From contig NZ_CP096659.1 of NCBI RefSeq assembly GCF_023238205.1, forward strand, positions 2,125,626 through 2,189,625: DNA of 64,000 nucleotides, read 5' to 3'. Both the position numbers and the translations under genes were made by a program. The notes below the pieces were generated by a model. The model was not told the DNA's origin, did not search any database, and saw only the letters and a list, made by a program, of their open reading frames with translations. Origin of the DNA: Halorussus limi. GTDB taxonomy: Archaea > Halobacteriota > Halobacteria > Halobacteriales > Haladaptataceae. Of this stretch, positions 15,917 to 24,416 are shown piece after piece. How positions within the stretch are numbered: position 1 is the stretch's first letter; the number at the start of each line of letters is the position of its first letter.

Positions 15917-16207
15917 ATGCACGGACCACCACCGGACTCGCGATACCGTTTGTCGCACAGACACCTCACGTGGCGGAGCATCTTCGTGAGTTACGTAGCG
16001 ATGGTGGCGATTCCCCTCGCGATTTGGGTCGCCACCCACCCCGTGACAGGCACCGCCGCCGTCGCGGCTACCGCCGGCCTTCTCGCCGTCGGACGCCGCA
16101 CCTACCGACTGGCCCGCTGTTTCAGCGAGTGCGGGGGGTTCGCGCTCGACGTGGGCGGAACGGCCCGAATTACGGTCGCACGGGCTCCCACCGATGACCC
16201 GTGCTGA
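15917..16207 (+). CDS. Small membrane protein of the arsenic cluster
   Basis: 96 residues, not recognised. It has one or two hydrophobic helices (about residues 24-42 and 46-58), a short Arg-rich stretch, then RLARCFSECGGFALDVGG, with two cysteines spaced C-x3-C, and a final Cys as the last residue. The start ATG lies about 100 bases after arsM. Position between arsM and an arsN2-like gene on the same strand suggests a role in handling or extruding arsenicals, but nothing in the sequence proves transport, and it is far too small to be ArsB or Acr3 by itself. Confidence 0.6.
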   Translation: MHGPPPDSRYRLSHRHLTWRSIFVSYVAMVAIPLAIWVATHPVTGTAAVAATAGLLAVGRRTYRLARCFSECGGFALDVGGTARITVARAPTDDPC

Positions 16208-16260
16208 CCGACGCTCCGGGCCGTCGAGCCATCCCTCCGCTGGGAACGCCCGCCGAAACG

Positions 16261-16320
16261 GAGTCCCGAGACGCAAAACCCGAGTACCGCGACGAGAAAA
16301 CCGAGTCCCGAAACGGGAGT
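16261..16320 (+). repeat. 21-base tandem repeat upstream of the acetyltransferase
   Basis: GAGTCCCGAGACG at 16261, GAGTACCGCGACG at 16282 and GAGTCCCGAAACG at 16303 recur with an exact period of 21 bases, each of the first two followed by an A-rich AAAACC. The array ends 14 bases before the ATG at 16334. The period equals two turns of DNA, so it may bind a protein on one face. Confidence 0.5.
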
Positions 16321-16333
16321 TCACTCCGAACAC

Positions 16334-16777
16334 ATGACTGACTCTTCGATAACGCTCCGGAAGGCGGACGCCGCGGACGCCGACCGGGTCGAGGCCCTGC
16401 TGAAGGCGAACGGACTTCCGCACAGCGACGTGCGACTGGAGTCGGGGCGTTTCTTCGTCGCCTCGGCCGACGCGGCGGTCGTCGGCATCGGCGGTGTCGA
16501 AACGTACGGGTCGAACGGTCTCCTCCGGTCGGTCGTCGTTCCGGAATCGAAGCGCGGGCGTGGCTACGGAACGTCGCTGTGCGACGCGCTGGAGGACCGT
16601 GCGCAGGCGAACGGCGTGGAGACGCTGTACCTGTTGACCACGACCGCGGCGGCGTTCTTCCGCCGGCGCGGATACGAGGAAGTCGAGCGGGAGCGAGTTC
16701 CGGCGAGTATCCGGCAGACGACCGAGTTCGCCGACCTCTGTCCGAGTTCGGCGACCTGCATGAGGAAAGAACTGTGA
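16334..16777 (+). CDS. arsN2: GNAT acetyltransferase, ArsN2-like (arsenical resistance)
   Basis: 147-residue GNAT domain. The acetyl-CoA loop is VVPESKRGRGYGTSLCDAL (R-x2-G-x-G/A type), followed by YLLTTTAAAFFRRRGYEEVER and the characteristic ending ASIRQTTEFADLCPSSATCM. That C-terminal pattern is typical of the proteins annotated as arsenic-resistance N-acetyltransferase ArsN2; the related ArsN1 enzymes acetylate the amino group of the arsenic antibiotic arsinothricin. Its location downstream of arsR, arsM and a small membrane protein supports the assignment. A 21-base tandem repeat precedes it. Substrate is inferred from the family and context. Confidence 0.8.
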   Translation: MTDSSITLRKADAADADRVEALLKANGLPHSDVRLESGRFFVASADAAVVGIGGVETYGSNGLLRSVVVPESKRGRGYGTSLCDALEDRAQANGVETLYLLTTTAAAFFRRRGYEEVERERVPASIRQTTEFADLCPSSATCMRKEL

Positions 16778-16804
16778 GCGAACGCCGCTCGTCGCTCGGG
16801 CGGT

Positions 16805-17365
16805 TCAGAGCGCGGCGACCGTCGACCCGACGAGAAAGAGGGTCACGAGGAGTCGGCCGACGCTCCCGGCGAACGTCGCCAGCGCGAACTTGACGTAGTC
16901 CTCTTCGAGGACCGCGAAGGCGTAGATGGAGAGCGTGTCGGGGAAGAAGGGGACCGACAGCGCCAGCGCCATCCCGACGTAGCCCCACTTGCGGGCGAGT
17001 TGGAGCGTCTTGTTTTCGGACCACTCGACGACGTCGAACCGCGAGCGCCGGAGGAAGCCGATGACTGGACCCGACTCCTTCGCCTCTTGGCCGATGTGGA
17101 ACGCGAAGACGCTCCCGACCGCCTTGCCGAGGCCGCTGACGACGATGATGAGCGCGAGTCGCCCGGCCTGCGAGAGACCGAGGTCCAGCGGCGCGGCCAG
17201 CACCACCTCGCTCACGCCGGGGAGCGCGAACGCGATGAGAAACGAGTAGACGAAGATGATGGCGAGACCCGCCCACCCCGTAGTGGTCTCGACGACGTGT
17301 TCCAACCACTCGAAGGACCCGAGAGCGACGCCGTCGACGAGCGCGGGGGCAACGATGCCGAACAC
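16805..17365 (-). CDS. DedA/VTT-domain membrane protein
   Basis: About 186 residues with four to five hydrophobic segments and the VTT-domain hallmarks: ALPGVSEVVLAAPL near the N-terminus and GLGKAVGSVFAFHIG plus FFPDTLSIYAFA later. DedA/VTT proteins are implicated in lipid scrambling and in membrane and proton homeostasis. The frame stays open to 17515, but that part overlaps the divergent gene and has no hydrophobic or conserved character. I chose the GTG at 17365 because conserved sequence (VFGIVAPALVDGV) begins there and a TATA-like GCTCATAA lies about 27 bases upstream; GTG 17386 is the alternative. Confidence 0.75.
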   Translation of the reverse strand: MFGIVAPALVDGVALGSFEWLEHVVETTTGWAGLAIIFVYSFLIAFALPGVSEVVLAAPLDLGLSQAGRLALIIVVSGLGKAVGSVFAFHIGQEAKESGPVIGFLRRSRFDVVEWSENKTLQLARKWGYVGMALALSVPFFPDTLSIYAFAVLEEDYVKFALATFAGSVGRLLVTLFLVGSTVAAL

Positions 17366-17495
17366 AGGTGGATGAGAGCGAAGCACCGTTATGAGCTTTT
17401 TGTCTTCGTTTCTCGCGCGATTCCGTGACAGAATCGCCCGTCGGACCCGACCCCCGGCGAACAGACTCAAGCACGTCCGGCCGCTAAACGAGTCC

Positions 17496-18188
17496 ATGTT
17501 CGACCACGAGTACACCCTCGTCGCGCACCCGCGACTCCGCGCCCGACTCTCGTACCGGAGCGACGACGCCGAACTCGCGGCGGCGACCGCCGAAATCGAC
17601 TACCGGCGCGACGAGACGTGGACCGAGGAGGGAACCGCAGTCGAACCGCCCGAACCGCCGGAGACCGACGGCGTCGAGTGGCGGGGGCTCTCGATTTCGC
17701 TCTACCGGGACGGCGAGCGCGTGCTTGTCCGGGACTTTTCGTCGTCCTCGCTGGTGTCGGACGCGTTCGACGCGCTCGACACCGTCGAGCGAGTCGCCCC
17801 CTCGCTGGTCCGCAAGGGGAGAGACGCCACCAAGCGATCCGTCCGGCGGTGGACCGGCGGTCGGGTCGAGATGCGCCAACTCGACGGCTCGACCGTCGAG
17901 GCGTTCGAACCGCCCGCGAAGGCCTCCTTCGAGGTCTACGAGGGCAAGGACGGCAAGTGGCGCTGGCGACTCGTCCACGACAACGGCAACACCATCGCCG
18001 ACTCGGGGCAGGGCTACTCCTCCCGGCGGGCCGCCGAGAAGGGCCTCCGGAGCGTCAAGCGCAACGCCCTCGGCGCGGAGATAGAGCGCATCGGCGGCGA
18101 CGCTCAGCGCGACGTGCGGTCGAGTTCCGACGCCCAGAGCGACCCCGGCACCGACGCGGGGTCCGACACCGGGACCGCCGAGTCCTGA
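17496..18188 (+). CDS. DUF1508/YegP-like domain protein
   Basis: 230 residues. The C-terminal half contains one DUF1508 unit, FEVYEGKDGKWRWRLVHDNG followed by TIADSGQGYSSRRAAEKGL, a small beta-alpha fold also known from E. coli YegP and Haloferax HVO_2922; no biochemical role is established. The N-terminal part is unfamiliar and acidic; the tail is a Ser/Asp/Gly linker. The frame is open from 17391, but I chose ATG 17496 because the earlier 35 codons are Arg-rich and overlap the promoter of the divergent DedA-type gene. Confidence 0.7.
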   Translation: MFDHEYTLVAHPRLRARLSYRSDDAELAAATAEIDYRRDETWTEEGTAVEPPEPPETDGVEWRGLSISLYRDGERVLVRDFSSSSLVSDAFDALDTVERVAPSLVRKGRDATKRSVRRWTGGRVEMRQLDGSTVEAFEPPAKASFEVYEGKDGKWRWRLVHDNGNTIADSGQGYSSRRAAEKGLRSVKRNALGAEIERIGGDAQRDVRSSSDAQSDPGTDAGSDTGTAES

Positions 18189-18213
18189 GCGCCTGCGTCC
18201 GCCGGAGCGACGC

Positions 18214-18843
18214 TCACGCTTCGGGGTAGTAGACGTAGGAGTGGCGCGCGTCGATGTCGTAGAGCAGGGTTCCCTCGGGCATCCGGAGGATTCGCCACGA
18301 GAGGTAGAGGTCCCCGATTGCGCCCCCGGTGTTTACGACGAGGACGAGGAACGCCGCGAGCGCGACCACCAACGGCCCCGCGAGCAGGGGCGTCAGGACG
18401 ACCGTGAACGCGACCAGCGGCGTGAGTCCGACCCGCAGGTTGTCCCAGCGGGTCTGGAACTGGCCGAAGGCGGCGGCGTAGGCCGCGCCCATGTTCAGCG
18501 CGAGACCGTACTGGACCCGGTAGCCGAGCAGGCGGTAGACCAGTCCGTGGACGAGTTCGTGGACGACGATGGTACCGACCGACAGGAGCGCGACGACGCC
18601 GATTCCGGTCGGGCCGACCGTGAACTCCAGCGCGGTGTCGGCCCGGAGCGCGCCCATCAGTCGCCCGAACCCGAGGTACGCGGCGACGAACAGGACGAGC
18701 GACCCGACCGACAACCACACCGCCGGATACTCGAACGCGACCGGTTCGCGGTACCCCTCCGGCGGGTCCGGGGGTTCGGGCGTCGGCGGTCCGTCGCCGG
18801 ATTCGGGCGGGGACGAATCGGCGGCCGGGTCGGGCGACTCCAT
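18214..18843 (-). CDS. DUF3267-type membrane metalloprotease
   Basis: 209 residues. The first ~35 are Pro/Asp/Ser-rich and disordered, followed by about five hydrophobic helices. The second helix carries HELVH (His95-Glu96 to His99), the zinc-protease HExxH motif embedded in a membrane segment as in site-2 proteases and DUF3267 proteins. The later sequence GLALNMGAAYAAAFGQF fits the family's second conserved block. Target unknown. The frame is open far upstream but that part is the shadow of mfnA, so I start at ATG 18843. Confidence 0.78.
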   Translation of the reverse strand: MESPDPAADSSPPESGDGPPTPEPPDPPEGYREPVAFEYPAVWLSVGSLVLFVAAYLGFGRLMGALRADTALEFTVGPTGIGVVALLSVGTIVVHELVHGLVYRLLGYRVQYGLALNMGAAYAAAFGQFQTRWDNLRVGLTPLVAFTVVLTPLLAGPLVVALAAFLVLVVNTGGAIGDLYLSWRILRMPEGTLLYDIDARHSYVYYPEA

Positions 18844-18896
18844 CGTATGGGTCCCACGGACGCCGACGAGACGGAAAAAGCTGTTCGGGCGGGCGC

Positions 18897-19946
18897 TCAG
18901 ACCGAGTCGAGGTCCGCGAGGAACTCCTCCAGCATCTCGCGAGTGACGTGGGGCATGCAGACGATTCGCAACTCGCCGGTCGCGGTGGGCGAGACCCGCC
19001 ACCCCGCCGACTGGAGCGCCGAAATCTCCTCGCGGGGGATGTCGGCGGCGACCAGCGGGAGGACGGGGTCGACGACCCCGTAGCCCCGGGATTCGAGCGC
19101 GTCGGCGACCCACTCGGCGTTGGCCTGTCCGCGCTCGTAGTTCTCGCGGTAGCCCTCGCGCCAGAGGGCGTCCATCGCGGCCTTCGCGCCGGCGACGCCC
19201 GCGCCGCTCCGAGTGCCGGTCAGCGTCGCCTGCGAAGTCGATTCGAGGTACGGCGTGTCCACGGCGAGCGCGTCCAGCGTCGCCTCGTCGCGGGCGAGAA
19301 AGCCGCCCGCGGGGACCGGCGCGCGCCCCATCTTGTGCGGGTCGATAGCCATCGTGTCGACGGGGGCGTCGGCGAAGTTCCACGCCCAGTCGGTGAACGG
19401 CAGGACGAATCCGCCCCACGCGGCGTCCACGTGGAGGAGCGCCCCGACCTCGCGGGCGACTTCGCCGAGGTCCGGAATCGGGTCCACGCGGCCGTACTCG
19501 GTGGTCCCGGCCACGCCGGCTATCAGCGCGGTCTCGTCGTCGGCGAGTCGCCGGACGGCGTCGAGGTCGACTCGCCGGTCGTCGTCCACGGGCGCGAGTC
19601 GGAGTTCCACGCCCAGCACGTCGGCGGCCTTCTGGAAACTGAAGTGGGCGCTCTCGGGCGCGACGACGTTCGGGTCGTCGCCGTCCGCGAGGTTCCGCGC
19701 GGCCCTGACGGCCTGCAGGTTGGCCTCGGTCCCGCCGCTGGCGACGTAGCCGTGCGGGTCGTCGAGGCCGGTTATCTCGCCGAGAAGTTCGACGGCCTCG
19801 CGCTCCAGTTCGGCGACCGCAGGGTAGGTCGTGGGGTCGCCGGGGTTGTCGGCGAGGAACCGCCGGGCGGCCTCGCGGGCGTCGGGGTGGGGCACGGTAC
19901 ACATCGAGGAGAGGACGCGCCCGAAGTTCTGCGGCTCGCGCTGCAT
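18897..19946 (-). CDS. mfnA: PLP-dependent tyrosine/aspartate decarboxylase MfnA
   Basis: 349 residues, group II decarboxylase family. The PLP Lys is Lys205 in the motif IDPHKMG; the ring-stacking and phosphate-binding region is [16 protein letters not shown], and [13 protein letters not shown] supplies the Asp that pairs with the pyridine nitrogen. In methanogens the enzyme makes tyramine for methanofuran. Haloarchaea have no methanofuran, and aspartate decarboxylation to beta-alanine for CoA is the more likely use. The purine run just before the ATG (AAAAAAGAAGAG on the minus strand) could help ribosome binding. Confidence 0.9.
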   Translation of the reverse strand: MQREPQNFGRVLSSMCTVPHPDAREAARRFLADNPGDPTTYPAVAELEREAVELLGEITGLDDPHGYVASGGTEANLQAVRAARNLADGDDPNVVAPESAHFSFQKAADVLGVELRLAPVDDDRRVDLDAVRRLADDETALIAGVAGTTEYGRVDPIPDLGEVAREVGALLHVDAAWGGFVLPFTDWAWNFADAPVDTMAIDPHKMGRAPVPAGGFLARDEATLDALAVDTPYLESTSQATLTGTRSGAGVAGAKAAMDALWREGYRENYERGQANAEWVADALESRGYGVVDPVLPLVAADIPREEISALQSAGWRVSPTATGELRIVCMPHVTREMLEEFLADLDSV

Positions 19947-20003
19947 GACTCTTCTTTTTTACGGCGCGCGTTTAGTGGTTCTGTTATCGGTCGCCGCGAA
20001 AAT

Positions 20004-20057
20004 TGCGCGGCGGTGTGCGACAGTGCGCGGCGGTGCTCTGCAGTGCGTCGCGTCGCC
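20004..20057. repeat. 20-base tandem repeat between mfnA and the MGMT-like gene
   Basis: TGCGCGGCGGTG recurs at 20004 and 20024, and a degenerate third copy begins at 20044, an exact 20-base period. It lies just downstream of the MGMT-like stop codon and upstream of the mfnA promoter. Confidence 0.45.
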
Positions 20058-20060
20058 CGC

Positions 20061-20552
20061 TCACAACCCCTCCAGCGAGCGCAACTTCTGTTCGACCGCG
20101 GCCGGTGCGGCGCTCGGCCCGTCTCGGACTCGGTGGTCCGGAATCAGGAGCGGCGCGGGGTTCTCGTCGAGCGCGGTCCGGACCAGATCCAGGTCCTCCT
20201 CGTCGGTGTGGTCGATGCCGCTGGTCATCCGGGTCAGCGTCTCGACGTTCACCTGGTCGCCGTAGGGAATTCCGCGGACGGACTCCAGCACGCGGCGCTT
20301 GTAGGTCGGAACCGTGAGCGCGACCACCACGTCCGAGAAGTCGTCGTCCTCGATGCCGTCGAGGTAGTCGAAGATGCGGTCGAGCAGGTCGTGGTCCTCG
20401 GCGGCCTCCTCGTCGGGAACCTCCGGGAACGAGACGCTGAGGACCCGACCGCTCGCGGTCCCGAGTTGGACGTATCGGTCCAGATACGACGACTCGCGCG
20501 CGAAGATGCCAGTGACGCCGTCGCCGTCGAGTGCGTCGCCAATGTCGTCCAT
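20061..20552 (-). CDS. MGMT/ATL-like protein lacking the catalytic cysteine
   Basis: 163 residues. The C-terminal half follows the O6-alkylguanine-DNA alkyltransferase pattern: VPTYKRRVLESVRGIPYGDQ (the helix-turn-helix entry and the P-x-G block), then NPAPLLIPDHRV and a terminal KLRSLEGL. In true MGMT the active site reads PCHR; here it is PDHR, with Asp139 in place of the methyl-accepting Cys. Alkyltransferase-like proteins with PWHR bind alkylated DNA and recruit nucleotide excision repair, so a DNA-lesion sensor is plausible. ATG 20552 was preferred over an upstream TTG (20612). Divergent from trpC with a shared promoter. Confidence 0.8.
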   Translation of the reverse strand: MDDIGDALDGDGVTGIFARESSYLDRYVQLGTASGRVLSVSFPEVPDEEAAEDHDLLDRIFDYLDGIEDDDFSDVVVALTVPTYKRRVLESVRGIPYGDQVNVETLTRMTSGIDHTDEEDLDLVRTALDENPAPLLIPDHRVRDGPSAAPAAVEQKLRSLEGL

Positions 20553-20613
20553 GTCGCCCGATTCGGGCGGTCCGGACTTGAAGATTCCGCGCACGCGACG
20601 GACCCAGCGCAAG

Positions 20614-20644
20614 TCTTATGTACAATTCCGTCCGTTGGTGTACA
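20614..20644 (+). promoter_or_regulatory. trpC promoter with two TGTACA boxes
   Basis: TCTTATGT (20614-20621) is a TATA-like box 30 bases before the trpC ATG. Two identical palindromes TGTACA lie at 20619-20624 and 20639-20644, exactly 20 bases apart; the first overlaps the TATA box and the second ends three bases before the ATG. TGTACA is the TRP-box consensus bound by TrpY in Methanothermobacter. On the minus strand the same DNA offers a box (ACATAAGAC) to the MGMT-like gene. Confidence 0.6.
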
Positions 20645-20647
20645 ACG

Positions 20648-21451
20648 ATGAACGACAGCGACGAACTCGCGCCCGCAGTCGCCGCCATCCTGCGGTCCGC
20701 CGAGGCCCGCGGTGACCCCGACAGGGGGCCGGTCTCGGTGGACGCGCGGTCGCTCCCCGCGGCGCTCGCAGACGCCGAGGCAGACGGGCGCGCGCCAGTC
20801 ATCGCGGAAGTGAAGCCGACGAGTCCGACCACGGAGGGGACCCGCGAGGAGGACCCCGTGGCGCTCGCCGAGGCGATGGTCGAGGGCGGGGCGGCCGCCC
20901 TCTCGGTCCTCACCGAACCCGACCACTTCGGCGGGTCGCCCGAGAACCTGCGTCGAATCCGGGAGGCGGTGGACGTGCCCGTCCTCCGGAAGGACTTCGT
21001 ACTGCGCGAGGCCCAACTCGACACGGTGAGAGCCGACGCCGTCCTGCTCATCGCCCGGTTCGTGGACGACCTGTCGGGACTGGTCGCGGCCGCGAACGAG
21101 CGCGGGTTCCAACCGCTCGTGGAGGTCCACGACCGCGAGGAACTGCGGGCGGCCCTCGACGCCGGGGCCGAAATCGTCGGCGTCAACAATCGCGACTTGG
21201 CCCGACTGGAGGTGGACCTCGAAACCTTCGAGAGCGTCGCGCCCGAAGCGCCCGACGACGTGACGTTGGTCGCGGAGAGCGGTATCGGCGCGCCCGCCGA
21301 CGCCCGCCGGATGGTCGAGGCGGGCGCCGACGGCCTGCTGATAGGGAGCGCGATTATGGACGGCGTTTCGGCGGCCGACGACTCCGAGAGTCGAGGGGAC
21401 GACCCCCTCAGCAACGTAACCGAGAACACGCGGAGACTGACACGAGCATGA
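20648..21451 (+). CDS. trpC: Indole-3-glycerol-phosphate synthase
   Basis: 267-residue TIM barrel that closes the indole ring in tryptophan synthesis. The conserved lysines are in [11 protein letters not shown] and [13 protein letters not shown] near residue 216 and LLIGSAIM near the end form the phosphate-binding loops. ATG 20648 gives a leaderless transcript from the TATA box at 20614-20621; an ATG-like frame opening at 20618 lies inside that box and is rejected. It is the first gene of trpCBA, with the operator-like TGTACA pair across its promoter. Confidence 0.94.
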   Translation: MNDSDELAPAVAAILRSAEARGDPDRGPVSVDARSLPAALADAEADGRAPVIAEVKPTSPTTEGTREEDPVALAEAMVEGGAAALSVLTEPDHFGGSPENLRRIREAVDVPVLRKDFVLREAQLDTVRADAVLLIARFVDDLSGLVAAANERGFQPLVEVHDREELRAALDAGAEIVGVNNRDLARLEVDLETFESVAPEAPDDVTLVAESGIGAPADARRMVEAGADGLLIGSAIMDGVSAADDSESRGDDPLSNVTENTRRLTRA

Positions 21452-21467
21452 CGACGGTGACACAGAC

Positions 21468-22706
21468 ATGAGCAGCGAATCGAAGTTCGGCGAGTACGGC
21501 GGCCAGTACGTCCCCGAGGCGCTGATGCCCGCCATCGAGGAGTTGACAGACGCGTACGAGCGCTACGTCCTCGACAACGAGGACGGGTTCATGGACGAGT
21601 TCCGACAGCGTTTGCGGGACTTCGGCGGGCGGCCGACGCCGCTCCAGCGCGCGGACCGCCTGAGCGAGCGCTACGACCGGGAGGTCTACCTGAAGCGCGA
21701 GGACCTGCTCCACGGCGGCGCCCACAAGTTGAACAACGCGCTCGGCCAAGTCCTGCTGGCCAAGTACATGGGAAAGGAGCGCATCGTCGCCGAGACCGGC
21801 GCGGGCCAGCACGGCACCGCGACAGCGATGGCCTGCGCGCACCTCGACGTGGACTGCGAAATCTACATGGGCCGGACCGACATCAACCGCCAGCGGCCCA
21901 ACGTCTTCCGGATGCGCATCCACGACGCCGAGGTGAACCCGGTGGACATCGGGTCGGGCACGCTCAAGGAGGCCATCAACGAGACGATGCGCGACTGGGC
22001 GACCAACGTCGAGGACACCCACTACGTCATCGGGTCGGTCGTGGGTCCGCACCCGTTCCCCCGCATGGTCCGAGACTTCCAGTCGGTCATCTCCGAGGAG
22101 GCCCGCGACCAGATTCGGGCGAAGGCGGGGCGACTCCCTGACAGCGTGGTCGCCTGCGCCGGCGGCGGGTCGAACACGATGGGCGCGTTCCACGAGTTCG
22201 TCGGCGACGGGGACGTGGACCTCGTGGCCGTGGAGGCCGGCGGGTCGGGCCTCGCCATCGACGAGGAGGAGGAACTCGCGCCCCACTCGGCGTCGCTCTC
22301 GACGGGCGACGACGGCGTCCTCCACGGCGCGCGCACCAAACTCCTCCAGAGTCGGGACGGCCAGATTCTCGAATCCCACAGCGTGAGCGCTGGCCTCGAC
22401 TACTCGGGGGTCGGCCCGGAACTGGCGCATCTCGCCGACGAGGGCCGGGTGACGCCGGTCAACGTCGGCGACGACGCCGCGCTGGAGGCCTTCCACCGAC
22501 TCTCGAAGACGGAGGGCATCATCCCCGCGCTCGAATCCAGTCACGCGCTGGCGTATCTGGAGGAACATCCCGACGAACTGGGCGACCTCGTAGTCGTCAA
22601 CGTCTCGGGGCGGGGCGACAAGGACCTCGACACGGTCATCGAGGAGAGCGCCAGGCGGAATCTCGACGCCGCGCCGACGATGGAGGTGTTCGACGGTGAG
22701 CAGTGA
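21468..22706 (+). CDS. trpB: Tryptophan synthase beta chain
   Basis: 412 residues, PLP enzyme that joins indole and serine. The PLP Lys is Lys87 in [12 protein letters not shown], exactly the numbering of the reference enzyme. [12 protein letters not shown], the Gly-rich phosphate cup [12 protein letters not shown], and [12 protein letters not shown] are all present, placing it in the TrpB1 class that works with TrpA. It follows trpC by 16 bases and overlaps the trpA GTG start by 11 bases. Confidence 0.96.
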   Translation: MSSESKFGEYGGQYVPEALMPAIEELTDAYERYVLDNEDGFMDEFRQRLRDFGGRPTPLQRADRLSERYDREVYLKREDLLHGGAHKLNNALGQVLLAKYMGKERIVAETGAGQHGTATAMACAHLDVDCEIYMGRTDINRQRPNVFRMRIHDAEVNPVDIGSGTLKEAINETMRDWATNVEDTHYVIGSVVGPHPFPRMVRDFQSVISEEARDQIRAKAGRLPDSVVACAGGGSNTMGAFHEFVGDGDVDLVAVEAGGSGLAIDEEEELAPHSASLSTGDDGVLHGARTKLLQSRDGQILESHSVSAGLDYSGVGPELAHLADEGRVTPVNVGDDAALEAFHRLSKTEGIIPALESSHALAYLEEHPDELGDLVVVNVSGRGDKDLDTVIEESARRNLDAAPTMEVFDGEQ

Positions 22707-23556
22707 CGGCGCGGGCGGAGCGGACGAGAGCGCGACCGAGAGCGACGTCGAGGCGGCCTTCGCCGACGGACCGGCGCTGCTCTCCTACGTCGTGGCGGGC
22801 GACCCGGACGCCGAATCGACCGCGGAGTACGTCCGGGCGCTGGCCCGCGGCGGGGCCGACGTAATCGAACTCGGCCTGCCGTTCTCCGAACCCATCGCGG
22901 AGGGGCCGACCATCCAGCAGGCCATCCGCCGGGCGCTCGACGCCGGGATGACGCCCGACCGCTACTTCGACCTCGCGGCGGAGTTGAGCGAGGAGGTGGA
23001 CGTCCCGCTGGTCTGCATGACGTACTACAATCTGATATACCAGTACGGGTCCGAGGAGGGGCCCGAACCCTTCGTGGCGGCCGCCGCCGAGGCGGGCATC
23101 TCGGGTCTCATCGTCCCGGACCTGCCGGTGGACGAGAGCGCCCCGCTGAAGGCGGCCTGCGAGGACCACGGTCTCGATCTCGTGTTCATCGTCGCGCCGA
23201 CGACGACCGACGAGCGACTCGGGCGGATGCTCGACCGTGCGAGCGGGTTCGTCTACGTGCAGGGGCGACTCGGCACGACCGGCGCGCGCTCGGACGTGAG
23301 CAGCGAGACCCACGGAAGCCTCGACCGCCTCGCCGAAACCGACCTGCCGAAGGCGGTCGGGTTCGGCATCAGCGAGCGGGAACACGCCAGAGAAATCGTC
23401 GCGGGCGGCGCTGACGGCGTCGTCGTCGGGAGCGAGTTCGTGGACATCGTAGCGTCCGGGGAGAACGTCGCCGACCGACTCGAAGCCAAGGCGCGCGAAC
23501 TCAAGCAGGGGGCGCTCGACGGCGCGACAGAAGTACCGGAACCGGAAGGCAAATAA
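22696..23556 (+). CDS. trpA: Tryptophan synthase alpha chain
   Basis: 286-residue TIM barrel that cleaves indole-3-glycerol phosphate. The general acid/base Glu is Glu58 in [10 protein letters not shown]. The second catalytic residue, Asp60 in the bacterial enzyme (LADGPTIQ), is replaced by Glu69 in IAEGPTIQ, at the same spacing of 11 residues. [12 protein letters not shown] replaces the usual loop before the phosphate site, and GFGISERE follows. GTG start inside the end of trpB implies coupling. The N-terminal ~15 residues are an acidic extension. Confidence 0.94.
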   Translation: MSSDGAGGADESATESDVEAAFADGPALLSYVVAGDPDAESTAEYVRALARGGADVIELGLPFSEPIAEGPTIQQAIRRALDAGMTPDRYFDLAAELSEEVDVPLVCMTYYNLIYQYGSEEGPEPFVAAAAEAGISGLIVPDLPVDESAPLKAACEDHGLDLVFIVAPTTTDERLGRMLDRASGFVYVQGRLGTTGARSDVSSETHGSLDRLAETDLPKAVGFGISEREHAREIVAGGADGVVVGSEFVDIVASGENVADRLEAKARELKQGALDGATEVPEPEGK

Positions 23557-23583
23557 CGACGTCTTGCCACACATTCACATACT

Positions 23584-24378
23584 ATGGACGTAGGAACTGC
23601 GGCACGACTCGAACGCATCGGCACAGACGGGAAACACGTAATCGTCCCGATGGACCACGGCATCACCCTCGGCGCGGTGAAGGGACTGGTGGACATCGAA
23701 TCGACCATCGACGCGGTGACGCGCGGCGGCGCGGACGCGGTCCTGACCCAGAAGGGCATCGCGCCGCGGGTCCACGACAACAAGAACGGCGCGGGCTACG
23801 TCGTCCACCTCAACGCCTCGACCTCCATCGGCCCGGACAACAACGACAAGCGCCTGACCGGCACCGTCACGGAAGCGGTCCGGGCGGGCGCGGACGCGGT
23901 CTCGTTCCACATCAACGTCGGGAGCAAGTACGAGCGCGAGCAGATGGCACAACTGGCCGAACTCACCGACGAGGCCGACGAGTACGGGATGCCCGTGCTG
24001 GCGATGGCCTACGCCCGCGGGCCGGGCGTGGACGAACACGACGCCGAGAGTCTGGGCCACGCCGTCCGCCTCGCCGAGGAAGTCGGCTGTGACGTGGTCA
24101 AGACCGGCTACAGCGGCGACGCCGAGAGCTTCGAGCGCGTCGTGGAATCGACCCGACTCCCGGTCGTCATCGCCGGCGGCGAACCGGCGGGCGACCGCGC
24201 GACCCTCGACGCGGTCCGCGGTGCGATGGACGCGGGCGCGGCGGGCGTCTCGATGGGTCGGTCGGTGTTCCAACACGACGACCCCGAAGCGATTACGCGG
24301 GCGGTGACGTCGGTGGTCCACGACGGGTCTTCGGCCGAGGACGCGCTCCGCGAGGCCGGACTGGCCGTCGAAGCCTGA
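23584..24378 (+). CDS. 2-amino-3,7-dideoxy-D-threo-hept-6-ulosonate (ADH) synthase
   Basis: 264 residues, class I aldolase family of archaea. VPMDHGITLGAVKGL near residue 20 and the Schiff-base Lys173 in VVKTGYSGD are diagnostic. ADH synthase performs the first step of the archaeal alternative route to 3-dehydroquinate, which replaces DAHP synthase. Linkage to trpCBA (27 bases downstream of trpA) supports this over a fructose-bisphosphate aldolase role. The partner enzyme, dehydroquinate synthase II, is not in the window; aroE is at 32277. Confidence 0.88.
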   Translation: MDVGTAARLERIGTDGKHVIVPMDHGITLGAVKGLVDIESTIDAVTRGGADAVLTQKGIAPRVHDNKNGAGYVVHLNASTSIGPDNNDKRLTGTVTEAVRAGADAVSFHINVGSKYEREQMAQLAELTDEADEYGMPVLAMAYARGPGVDEHDAESLGHAVRLAEEVGCDVVKTGYSGDAESFERVVESTRLPVVIAGGEPAGDRATLDAVRGAMDAGAAGVSMGRSVFQHDDPEAITRAVTSVVHDGSSAEDALREAGLAVEA

Positions 24379-24416
24379 AGTCGGGATTGGGGCGGGGCAC
24401 TTTTCTGCTATCACGT

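Noticed and set aside
17391-17495. Longer start (17391) for the DUF1508-like protein
   Set aside because: The extra 35 residues are Arg-rich, unlike the rest, and overlap the promoter of the divergent DedA-type gene.
23584-24378. Fructose-bisphosphate aldolase instead of ADH synthase
   Set aside because: Same fold and Schiff-base motif, but linkage to trpCBA and the MDHGITLGAVKGL pattern favour the aromatic-pathway enzyme.
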